Shown here: positions 8,170 through 15,885 of the stretch, piece by piece
Layout of the letters: the number at the start of each line of letters is the position of its first letter
How positions within the stretch are numbered: position 1 is the first letter of the stretch
DNA from: Dictyocoela muelleri
Taxonomy: Eukaryota > Microsporidia
Length of the DNA: 16,636 bases
Assembly (NCBI GenBank): GCA_016256075.1
Contig: SDVU01000247.1
Coordinates: 1 to 16,636 of the forward strand
Reading direction: 5' to 3'
Notes under the pieces: generated by a model
Seen by the model: the letters and a program-made list of their open reading frames with translations, nothing else
The model's database searches: none
Told to the model about the DNA's origin: nothing
Position numbers and translations under genes: made by a program

Positions 8170-11100
8170 TCAAATTCTCCAAAACTTAAAATCACTGAAA
8201 AACTCATTATCAACACAATCTTTCGTGTTAACTGGAAACATGGAATTCACGAAATCATTTAGATCTAAATAACTCGATGATAAGCTATTTCTAAATTCAA
8301 GATTAACTTCTCCTTTATGATTAACCGTGAATATTTTAGAAATAGGAATTTTTAATGATTTATAAGTTATTACATCATTTATTTTATTTCCAAAACCTGC
8401 GTAAAATGGATTTATTATAGATTTGTCATGACTATGAGTGGAATTATCAAAGTTGTGTGTAGAATCATTAATTTTATAATTGTTATTAATATTATTATAA
8501 TTGTTATTAATGTTATAATTATTGTTATTAATGTTATTATAATTGTTATTAATATTATAATTGTTATTAATGTTTTTATAATTGTTATTAATGTCATTAT
8601 CATTATTGTTTCGATTATTGTTTTGATTATTGTTATTATTGTTACAAGCTTTATTACTTTTTTTATCATCTCCTGAATCATTGACTTTGTTTTTATCATC
8701 TCCTGAATATTTAACTTTATTTTTATTATGAGCTAAATATTTATAATCACAATTAAACACACTCTTTATCTCTTCAAGGCATGAAATCTTAAAAATTTCA
8801 CTCTTCTTATCAACAACTTCATAATAAAGAGTTTTAAAAATTCCAAATGGTGACAGAAAAACAGGACCATCAGGTAATTTAAATCCATTTTGATTTATAT
8901 TTGAAAGGTATCTCCTGGTTCGTTGATACTGACTAATTGATCGGTTAGAAAGGTATATAAATGCATAATTATTGTTTTCTATTTGAGTATAAAGTTGTGC
9001 TATTCCACAATGTGTGTAGTCTAATCCGACAATATCGTAGATGTGGCCCATTATATCACTTTTTGTTATCGTTCCATCGATATCTGATATAATGAATCTA
9101 TTGGGACTATTAATAATGATATTTTGTTGGCGATTAATGATATTAATATCATCATTCTTTTTAATATGATCATTATTATTTTTAATATCATTATAATTAA
9201 AATTATTATCAAATCCATTCTTATTACAAATTTCATTATTATTAACAAATCCATTCTTATTATTAATTTCATTCTTATTATTCATTTCATTCTTATTATT
9301 AATTTCATTCTTAATATCAAATTCATTCTTATTATTAATTTCATTCTTATTATTGATTTCATTTTTATTAAAAATTTCATTCTTATTATTAATTTCATTC
9401 TTATTACCAAATCCATTCTTATTATTAATTTCATTCTTATTATCAGGTCCATTCTTATTATCAAATCCATTCTTATTATTAATTTCATTCTTATTATTAT
9501 AAATATCACCCCCTTCGTAAAGATAAATAAATGCTTCAATCTGCTGATCAACACCACCTACCTTAAAAACAACAGAATTTTTTCCTAATTTTAAATTTAA
9601 CTTTTCTAATTGACAACTTGACAGTTTTAAACTTTTTTTTATTTTTTTAAATTCAGGAATAAAAAACCAGTTTTTGGTTATTGAGAATTTCTTTTCGAGA
9701 TATTTTCCAAATTTGTTTTTTCGAGATGTTGAAGTTGGTCTTGCATGTTTTTGATTGTTTATGCGAGAATTATTTTTATTTATAGTTTTAGTTTTTATGC
9801 GTCTATTAATATCATTATTAATAGTCTTATTAATATCATTATTAATAGTCTTATTAATATCATTATTAATAGTCTTATTAATATCATTATTAATAGTACT
9901 ATTAATATCATTATTAATAGTCTTATTAATAGTACTATTAATACTTGTGTTAATACATTTATCATCAGAAAAGTCATTTTCTTGATAAAAACTTTGAATT
10001 AAAAAAACAGACTCCGAAAATAAATCAAAAGGCAAATAAAACTTAATTCTACATTTTTCACAACTTTTAATCTCGACAACAACACCCTTAAAATCATTAA
10101 TCTCACGAACTAAATAATTCTCAAAAATAATGTCAGGAGTGTTGTCAAGAATAGAATTTAGACAGTTTGAGTATCTAATTGAAGCTGATGAACATGTTTT
10201 GAAGTTAAAATCATCAAATTTATTGAAAGTTTGATCGCTAATAGTTTGATCGTTAAAAGTTTGATCGTTAAAACTTTGATCGTTAATAGTTTGATCGTTA
10301 ATAGTTTGATCGTTAATAGTTTGGTATCCATTATTTTTATATTTTATATTTTTATTTTTATATTTTTTATTTTTATACTTTTTATTTTTATACTTTTTTT
10401 CTATTTTTAGTAAATTTTTGATCAAAGACTCATACTGATGGTAATTCTTAAAAATGAAATTCAGATGTTCAAGACTAATTAGAAAATTTTTAAATGATGA
10501 AAAAACATACTTTCTTTTGTAAAAATCTGCGTCGAAGCCTCTGATATTTTTCATAAATGATCTTATTTCATAGTTTTGAGAACGAATCAGGTTGAATTCT
10601 GAAATAGTCAGTAGATTGGTATCGACCATATTAATATCATTATTAATGATTTTAATGTCATTATTAATATCATTATTAATATCATTATTAATATCATTAT
10701 TAATGATTTTAATATTATTATTAATATTATTATTAATGATTTTATCACTATTTCTATATTTTTTCAAAACTCGTCTACAATCACCACGACCAAGAAAACA
10801 TGAATCACTTTCAAATCCGCTTTCTAAAACCTTTTCATCTCTAAACTTTATATTTAATACTGCTCTATCTTCATAAATCTCAACAACATCTTCAGAATCT
10901 GTTTCGTCGAGTTCAAAGTATAAGTCACCGTTGTTGCCGATTTTCATTGATATATCTGTCATTTTGTTGTTTACAATGAGATGGACCGTTTTCATTGATA
11001 TTCTGAACATTTGGAGAGTCCCAAAACGAATGTAGAATGGTGTGCATGTGTAGAAGTATGTGTAGGTTAAATTGATATTGTCAATATTATTGTTGTTATT

Positions 11101-11244
11101 AATATCAATAATATGTTGATCTTCATTATTAGTTATTATTCTATATCTAACAACAATAATGTCTGATGCGCCGCTCAATGTATTTGGATTAATGTTGTTG
11201 TAGAAATCAGCAACTGAGTTGTAAAGGTTATTAACTATTCCCAT
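8170..11244 (-). CDS. Lipin-type phosphatidate phosphatase (Pah1/Smp2/Ned1 homologue)
   Basis: 1024 residues. It dephosphorylates phosphatidate to diacylglycerol at the ER/nuclear membrane, feeding triacylglycerol and phospholipid synthesis. N-Lip domain at about 1-120: SGASDIIVVRY (24-34), TPFYIRFGTLQ (68-78), and KIGNNGDLYF (101-110), with a roughly 20-residue Asn-rich insert between. Catalytic C-Lip/HAD domain from about 715: FIISDIDGTITKSD with the DxDxT motif at 721-725 (nucleophile Asp721, acid/base Asp723), then GHIYDIVGLDYTHCGIA, FIYLSNRS, GFKLPDGPVFLSP, NPFYAGFGNKINDV (from 945), FTVNHKGEV, and the C-terminal FSDFKFWRI that resembles the FSNFTFWREP tail of animal lipins. Large low-complexity inserts: QTIND repeats, INNDINKT repeats, NKNEI repeats (about 578-694), and an Asn/Tyr run at about 840-944 lying inside the HAD domain. 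All catalytic residues I can see are intact. The start follows CCCTC. Long frames on the opposite strand are shadows of these repeats. Confidence 0.96.
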   Translation of the reverse strand: MGIVNNLYNSVADFYNNINPNTLSGASDIIVVRYRIITNNEDQHIIDINNNNNIDNINLTYTYFYTCTPFYIRFGTLQMFRISMKTVHLIVNNKMTDISMKIGNNGDLYFELDETDSEDVVEIYEDRAVLNIKFRDEKVLESGFESDSCFLGRGDCRRVLKKYRNSDKIINNNINNNIKIINNDINNDINNDINNDIKIINNDINMVDTNLLTISEFNLIRSQNYEIRSFMKNIRGFDADFYKRKYVFSSFKNFLISLEHLNFIFKNYHQYESLIKNLLKIEKKYKNKKYKNKKYKNKNIKYKNNGYQTINDQTINDQTINDQSFNDQTFNDQTISDQTFNKFDDFNFKTCSSASIRYSNCLNSILDNTPDIIFENYLVREINDFKGVVVEIKSCEKCRIKFYLPFDLFSESVFLIQSFYQENDFSDDKCINTSINSTINKTINNDINSTINNDINKTINNDINKTINNDINKTINNDINRRIKTKTINKNNSRINNQKHARPTSTSRKNKFGKYLEKKFSITKNWFFIPEFKKIKKSLKLSSCQLEKLNLKLGKNSVVFKVGGVDQQIEAFIYLYEGGDIYNNKNEINNKNGFDNKNGPDNKNEINNKNGFGNKNEINNKNEIFNKNEINNKNEINNKNEFDIKNEINNKNEMNNKNEINNKNGFVNNNEICNKNGFDNNFNYNDIKNNNDHIKKNDDINIINRQQNIIINSPNRFIISDIDGTITKSDIMGHIYDIVGLDYTHCGIAQLYTQIENNNYAFIYLSNRSISQYQRTRRYLSNINQNGFKLPDGPVFLSPFGIFKTLYYEVVDKKSEIFKISCLEEIKSVFNCDYKYLAHNKNKVKYSGDDKNKVNDSGDDKKSNKACNNNNNNQNNNRNNNDNDINNNYKNINNNYNINNNYNNINNNNYNINNNYNNINNNYKINDSTHNFDNSTHSHDKSIINPFYAGFGNKINDVITYKSLKIPISKIFTVNHKGEVNLEFRNSLSSSYLDLNDFVNSMFPVNTKDCVDNEFFSDFKFWRI

Positions 11245-11251
11245 GAGGGTT
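11245..11251 (-). promoter_or_regulatory. CCC start signal of the lipin gene
   Basis: On the minus strand the lipin ATG is directly preceded by AAATAAACCCTC, with the C-run 3-5 bases from the start codon in an A/T background. This parallels the RanBP1 gene, supports the chosen start, and is a typical microsporidian arrangement. Confidence 0.55.
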
Positions 11252-11317
11252 TATTTAAATTTTTTATTAAATGTGATGTTTAATTATTTTTGAGGGGGTT
11301 TTAACTAGTGTTTTAAA

Positions 11318-11525
11318 GGTTAATGTTTAAGTTAAGGTTAATGTTTTAAGGTTAATGTTTTAAAGGTTAATGTTTTAGGGTTAATGTTTTAAAGGTTAAT
11401 GTTTTAAGGTTAATGTTTTAGGGTTAATGTTTTAAAGGTTAATGTTTTAAAGGTTTATGTTTTAAAGGTTAATGTTTAAGGTTAATATTTTAAAGGTTAA
11501 TGTTTTAAAGGTTAATGTTTTAACG
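11318..11525. repeat. Minisatellite of GGTTAATGTTTTAAA units (14-15 bp)
   Basis: About 14 head-to-tail units of GGTTAATGTTTTAAA or GGGTTAATGTTTTA. Variants have AAGG, AAAGG or AGGG at the junction. It lies about 75 bases upstream of the lipin start, in its promoter-side intergenic DNA. Confidence 0.93.
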
Positions 11526-11740
11526 TCAAAATTTAATTTTATATAAAATTTTGAAGTTAGGGTCTTAAATTTATAGATCTTTAATAATTTTTAGAAGAAG
11601 GCGAAGGTTTTAAAGATCTTTAAAATTATAAGAAATGTGACGGGCAAAGTTTTTTTTGTTTTAATCCTTTAAAAAGTTAAATATTTTAAAATCCTTAAAT
11701 GGTATAATTTTTATATTTTAAATTAAAAAAATTAAGAATT
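11526..11740. other. Intergenic, no gene seen
   Basis: AT-rich spacer between the minisatellite and the first tRNA-headed repeat copy. No frame or structure was recognised. Confidence 0.5.
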
Positions 11741-12000
11741 TTAACAATGAATTTAATTAAGTGTGCTAAGTAGCACAATGATTAACACTCTTGAATTTAA
11801 TATTTAAGTATCGTGATTCGACTTATTTTAAGTTACTTTAATTAGTAATATGAATGGACATTAAGTGGTTAATAACTATAGAATTATAGGAATAATATAC
11901 ATGTTTTAAATGTGGTATAGCTGACTAAAACTCTTCGCGGGTTTCTTTAGAGAGGTTCCTACCACCAAGGTAGGCCTTTGGGGCTTGCCGTTAACTCATC
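11741..12000 (+). repeat. tRNA-headed repeat, copy 1 (partial)
   Basis: Begins with TTAACAATGAA as copy 2 does. The head reads GTGCTAAGTAGCACAATGATTAAC then AAGTATCGTGATTCGA, a degenerate A-box/B-box arrangement. The body shares ACTATAGAAT.TAG..ATAATATACAT and GTGGTATAGCTGA with copy 2 and then diverges into CTACCACCAAGGTAGGCC, itself a short hairpin (CCTACC/GGTAGG). The repeat distance to copy 2 is about 270 bp. It lacks the AGAAGAGACTCTCTTAGGTG block, so it is a truncated or rearranged copy. Confidence 0.7.
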
Positions 12001-12010
12001 TAAATTATTA

Positions 12011-12490
12011 TTTAACAATGAAACTCGTGCCAGATAGCCCAGTAGATAACACTCTTTAATCTAAAATTTAAGTATCGTGGTTCGAATCCCGTTGACGTCA
12101 CTCTTTTATAAATAAAAAGAAATGACGCTAAGCGGGCAAAAACTATAGAAATATAGTAGTAATATACATTTGTTCCAGTGTGGTATAGCTGATTAAGACT
12201 TGGTCAAATCTTTTATAGAGAAGCAGAAGAGACTCTCTTAGGTGTGGGGATGAGTTCTATGAAATATAAATAAAAAGTAGTGAAAAATAAAAATTCATGA
12301 AAAGCTACTAAATACCTGTATCCTACTGAGTCAGTGATAAAACGAAAATCGCGTATACAGCTGAGTCTTTAAGTAGCTTAGAAAGTGACGTATTATTGGA
12401 ATATCAGGAACCAAAGGTTTAAAGACTATGAATAGAGATAACTCTCCGGATTGGCCTATGAAATTTTCAGCCTGTTCTATATATATACCT
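12011..12490 (+). repeat. tRNA-headed repeat, copy 2 (most complete)
   Basis: The head from about 12026 has TAGCCCAGTAGATAAC (A-box-like) and, about 45 bases on, GTGGTTCGAATCCC, a near-perfect B box of a tRNA promoter. Acceptor and T-stem pairing are poor, so it is not a working tRNA. The body contains ACTATAGAAATATAGTAGT, GTGGTATAGCTGATTAAGAC, the 20-mer at 12225-12244 shared exactly with copy 3, and GATAAAACGAAAATCGC (12336-12352), which can form a small GTGAT/ATCGC hairpin enclosed by CTGTAT/ATACAG. It ends near CTATATATATACCTGG. The design is that of a tRNA-derived SINE or a Pol III transcribed RNA with an unusually long conserved body. Confidence 0.75.
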
Positions 12491-13080
12491 GGAGTTTTTT
12501 AATTATGTAAAAATAAATTATGTAAAAATGTAATTAAATTTTTATTTATTAAAACAAAAATTATAAATACTTATTTTATAAATAAAATGTTAGATACCCC
12601 AGTAGTTTAACTCTTGACTGTAACATTTGAATTCTTAATTTCTAATACGCTAACGTCACTTCAATATTAATTTTTATTAAAATTAAGGGATCAATAATTA
12701 TAGAGTACCATACAGTTCTTCCATGGTATAGATTATTAATATTCAGTCTAATAAGACATTGAAATAGAAGAGACTCTCTTAGGTGCTTGAATAAATAATT
12801 TATCCGAAGCATCTCGCCAAAAAATACTCAAAATTCACGAAAAAGGCTATAATTAATTGTATACTGCGAGTCATTGATAAAACGAAAATCGCATGTAAAC
12901 CTGGGTAGATTAGTAGTGACGTATAATTTAGACATAAAAAATAAAGGTCTAAATACAATGGTTAGATAAAACTCTACAAGTCGACAACAATGTATGTTGT
13001 TAACATGTAATTTAAGTTAAAATGAAAATTTAATTACATTTTTACACAATTTATCTTTTAAATATATTAAAAAACTCGGG
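12489..13080. mobile_element. About 590-bp element with roughly 55-bp terminal inverted repeats
   Basis: The left end (12489-12542) and right end (13025-13080) are reverse complements. The outer block is GAGTTTTTTAAT; the inner block at 12515-12542 matches 13025-13052 at 27 of 28 positions, containing GTAAAAATGTAATTAAATTT. A few mismatches and a small indel lie between. No coding capacity is seen and the interior is copy 3 of the tRNA-headed repeat. Either a non-autonomous (MITE-like) element contains that repeat, or the inverted ends belong to the repeat family itself. No target duplication is obvious. Confidence 0.75.
12575..13020 (+). repeat. tRNA-headed repeat, copy 3 (diverged)
   Basis: Aligned to copy 2 at a near-constant offset of 540-541 bases. 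It shares TACCCCAGTAGTTTAACTC in the head, a 20-mer at 12766-12785 and GATAAAACGAAAATCGC at 12876-12892 exactly, plus TAGTGACGTAT and a variant of the AAAGGTCTAAA/AAAGGTTTAAA segment. Its B box has decayed (TTTCTAATACGC). The constant offset means the internal spacing between conserved blocks is kept. It is bracketed by long inverted repeats. Confidence 0.72.
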
Positions 13081-13127
13081 CATTTTTACGGAATAATGTC
13101 CAAAATATATCAGTAAAATGCCCAAGT
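13073..13127. repeat. Foldback hairpin GGGCATTTTTAC / GTAAAATGCCC
   Basis: GGGCATTTTTAC (13078-13089) pairs with GTAAAATGCCC (13113-13123) with one bulged base, and the stem extends outward as ACTC/AAGT with one mismatch. It abuts the right end of the inverted-repeat element, so it may be part of its terminus. Confidence 0.7.
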
Positions 13128-13448
13128 CATTTTTTTCGGAAAGCCGTTAATCTTAATCAATTAATAATAAATCATACTAATCTTAATGCTACTAATATTA
13201 ATCAATTAATAATAAAACATACTAATCTTAATCAATTAATCGCAACCAACCAACTTTTTCTTTTAATCATATTTACATTAATCTAATTCTAGAAATTGAT
13301 CTTATAAGTATATATTGCAATTTATTAAACTCATATAATTTAAGATTAATATTGAACTTTTGGATAGTCAACAACTATATTGAATATAATTTTTTAATAA
13401 TTTTAAAATGAATGGTTACTAAAAAAGGAGAATAAAAAATAAGTTGTT
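13128..13448. repeat. Intergenic DNA with ACTAATCTTAATCAATTAAT repeats
   Basis: At 13147-13240 a segment built of CTTAATCAATTAATAATAAA and CATACTAATCTTAAT occurs nearly three times. The remainder to the next gene is AT-rich without a recognised motif; AAAAAAGGAGAATAAAAAAT lies about 10 bases before the ATG at 13449. Confidence 0.6.
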
Positions 13449-13889
13449 ATGAATAAAAACTTAAATATAATAATAACTATATATCAATTAGCCAATCAAA
13501 TATCCAACAAACAACCAAACAATAAACTATTCATTAAACCAATCAAACAAATTAGCTTTATTTCTAACAAAAAGATTAATAGAAATAAATCCATGATTTC
13601 CGAATCTATTTACATAGACTTTACAACTTCTATTTCCGGGATACCCACTGACTTCAAAATATTTGAATTTAAAACACACCTTTTCATTTATATAAACCAA
13701 GATTCACACACAAATTTATTCTTTCAAGATAAAATTTATAGTTTTTTAAAGAATAAATTCATTAGAGGAAAGTATAATTATAAAAAACATAAAGAGTTTG
13801 TTGTTTATTGTAGGTTGAGAGGCGAACAGTTTTTAAAGGCTGTTGAGGTTATTTTGCTAGAAGTTTTAAATGAAAAAAATTTAAGATAA
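13449..13889 (+). CDS. Small protein, candidate proteasome assembly chaperone 4 (PAC4/POC4-like)
   Basis: 146 residues if started at 13449. A second Met at residue 49 (13593) would give a 98-residue protein and is attractive, because residues 1-48 are a Asn/Lys/Ile-rich tract with no visible motif. The ordered part is MISESIYIDFTTSISGIP, DFKIFEFKTHLFIYIN (beta strands), DKIYSFLKNKF, then KKHKEFVVYCRLRG and a C-terminal amphipathic helix QFLKAVEVILLEVL. The order of a short strand pair ('vhF.vm.l..slflWvG' in human PSMG4), a K-rich turn, 'KqvfvSynl' and a final helix is similar to PAC4 and, less so, PAC3. These chaperones assist assembly of the 20S proteasome alpha ring. This is a fold-level guess from pattern alone. 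The composition break from flanking repeats and the mixed residues argue that the frame is real. Confidence 0.6.
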   Translation: MNKNLNIIITIYQLANQISNKQPNNKLFIKPIKQISFISNKKINRNKSMISESIYIDFTTSISGIPTDFKIFEFKTHLFIYINQDSHTNLFFQDKIYSFLKNKFIRGKYNYKKHKEFVVYCRLRGEQFLKAVEVILLEVLNEKNLR

Positions 13890-14401
13890 ATTCAACAATT
13901 TTTTATTGTTCACCTGATAAGTAAATTAAATTTAGATATTATTAGTATTGAGTGTGTTGAATTAAATTAATATAATTAATTATAATCTTAATATTTAATA
14001 TTCAAAATATTAATATTTAATATTAAAAATCTTAAAAGTATTAATTATAATCTTAATAATATTAATTATAATCTTGATAGTATTAATATTAAAAATATTA
14101 ATATTTAATATTAAAAATCTTAATAGTATTAATTATAATCTTAATAGTATTAATATTAAAAATATTAATATTAAAAATAGAAATATTAATATTGCTAAAT
14201 AGAAATATTAATATTGTTTTGTAATTAAGATTATAATTAAATGTTTATGATTTTATTAAATATTAAGATTATAATTAATCATATTAACTTCATGAAATTT
14301 TTAAAATTAGTGTACTAATTATTATAAGAATATTTTTAATCAATAATATCATTTTACTTTTTTAGATATTGCTGGAACTATAGGAAATCTTATGTTTCTT
14401 G
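13890..14401. repeat. AT-rich tandem repeats of ATTAATATTAAAAATATTAA type
   Basis: From about 13965 to 14285 blocks TTAATTATAATCTTAATAGT, ATTAATATTAAAAATATTAA and TATTTAATATTAAAAATCTT alternate with a period of about 65 bp. No open frame. It ends about 120 bases before the nested mobile element. Confidence 0.82.
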
Positions 14402-14600
14402 GCAGCCCGAAAATTCACCTTCGGTGTGTTATCAATAATTTAAAGGTGAAAATCCGAAAAAACAACGGGTAAATTTAATTAATTAAAATTTATTTGAAAC
14501 TTTCAAATAAATTGATTAAAAATTTATAATAAATCGATTGAAATTAAAAAAAAGATGAAAATATAATTTAAAATATAGACAATTTTATTTCAAAATAAAG

Positions 14601-15885
14601 TATTTCAACTCGTTTTTTTAAAATTTTCAAGGCGTTTATTAAAATAACCAAAGTGTTTTTTAAAATAACCCCAAAAAAATTAAAATTTTCAAGGCGTTTT
14701 TTAAAATAACCACAGCGTTTTTTAAAAAATTTTTGATTAAAATCTTCTTTTCCAATCGCCTTCAAACAATTGCGACCTATATTTCTCGAATAACTTTGTA
14801 AATCACTCTTAGTTAATTGATTTACAGAATTCAATATTATATTTGTAAAAGATTCATTTGAACCACTTGCTAGTGACCTCCTCACAATGGATTTAATTTT
14901 AGAAAATGAAAATTCGATCGGGTTAAGCATGTAACTATAAGGTGACAAAAATAAGACGTTTACTCTCTTTTCATCAATTTTTTGTGATATTTGAATGATG
15001 AATCTTTGCATTATCAAGTATAAAAATACTGTTTCCAAAAATCGATTTTTGGTAGTATTTTTCAATTAACTGATCAAAAAAACAAAGAAATCTATCGGAA
15101 TTCACCGAGACAACAAACGTCTTAGCGAACAGAACCTCATTTCCAGTTATTGCTGATATTAAACTCAGATTTTGTCCACGTGTCGAGAGAACCATAGCAG
15201 TTTCTGACTTTCCCTTTTTAGATCTTCTAAAAGTTCTTCTTAAATATAAATTAAATTATGATTCATCAATAAATCCCTATGAATCTCTCTTCAATATTCA
15301 TAAAACTTTGGGAATATATTTGTCTTTTATTTTTACTTGTCTCTGGATTTTGTTAATTGATGTATAGGAAACTTTTTTCATGGTAATTTATAATTTACAA
15401 ATCTTTATTCTTATAGACTCAAGAGAAATGTTTATAGAAAAAGTATTTTCTATTTTTTCTCAAATTTGAATCAAAGTTATTAAAGAGTTTAATTCGATTA
15501 AATTTTTAACAAAGTTTAAAATTTCTTGATTAATTTTCTTATTGGAAGGCTCGTCTTTTTCTTCACAACTCTTAATTCCTTTTGATACAATCTTATGATA
15601 TTTGCAGCAACCTGATAATTCACATCCACAAGAAATGCCGCATCATTAACAGTATTTCCGTTTTCAATGACTTTTTAATAAGGTTTTTCCTTTTTTCATT
15701 TTATATCAAATCGTTTTTTCTATTTGTTGCTTTCATTTTAAGGATTACGAAAAATTTTTTTTTAGAAAATATTGTGGTCTTTTAAAAAACGCTGTGAAAA
15801 TATTAAAAAATTTTTTAGTTATTTTAATAAACGCTTTGGTTATTTTAGAAAACACCTTGAAAATTTTAAAAAACGAGATAAAATA
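14601..15885 (-). mobile_element. IS630/Tc1-mariner DNA transposon, about 1.28 kb, TA-flanked
   Basis: The terminal inverted repeats begin TATTT.A.CTCGTTTTTT and continue with AAAATTTTCAAGG(C/T)GTTT and TAAAATAACCAAAG(T/C)G. The left arm spans 14601 to about 14735 and the right arm about 15779 to 15885. TA dinucleotides at 14601-14602 and 15884-15885 fit the TA target of this superfamily. Each arm contains two or more direct sub-repeats of AAGGCGTTTTTTAAAATAACCA, which may be transposase-binding sites. It carries one transposase gene on the minus strand (dead). The size is typical for the superfamily. Confidence 0.85.
14725..15736 (-). pseudogene. IS630/mariner-type transposase, inactivated (DDE_3-like)
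   Basis: The span of about 1.01 kb equals a 337-residue protein, normal for the family. In order on the minus strand: an N-terminal MKATNRKNDLI; the helix-turn-helix part VIENGNTVNDAAFLVDVNYQVA (about 15670-15600); KKVSYTSINKIQRQVK (from 15381); FIDES with the first catalytic Asp, then FNLYLRRTFRRSKKGKSE; MVLSTRGQNLSLISAITG (from 15195); FILDNAKIHH with the second Asp; and LFLSPYSYMLNPIEF with the third acidic residue, about 33-34 residues after the second. In-frame stops interrupt it around the HTH lead, before and just after FIDES, and at least two frame changes occur, one just after the second Asp and one or more in the N-terminal third. It is therefore dead by several independent lesions and old, though the catalytic DDE positions are still legible. 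Confidence 0.88.

Noticed and set aside
9124-9588. 154-codon plus-strand Ile/Asn-rich frame inside the lipin gene
   Set aside because: It is the reverse reading of the NKNEIN repeat array of lipin; pure low complexity. The same applies to frames at 8428-8676, 9745-10002 and 10592-10876.
11318-11525. Telomere-like repeats (TTTAGGGTTAATG)
   Set aside because: The unit is 14-15 bp, varies around AAGG/AGGG, and is flanked by unique gene sequence on both sides. It is an internal minisatellite, with no sign of a chromosome end.
12026-12097. Functional tRNA gene
   Set aside because: A and B boxes are good, but the acceptor and T stems do not pair and no sound anticodon arm could be drawn; better read as a tRNA-like head of a repeat.
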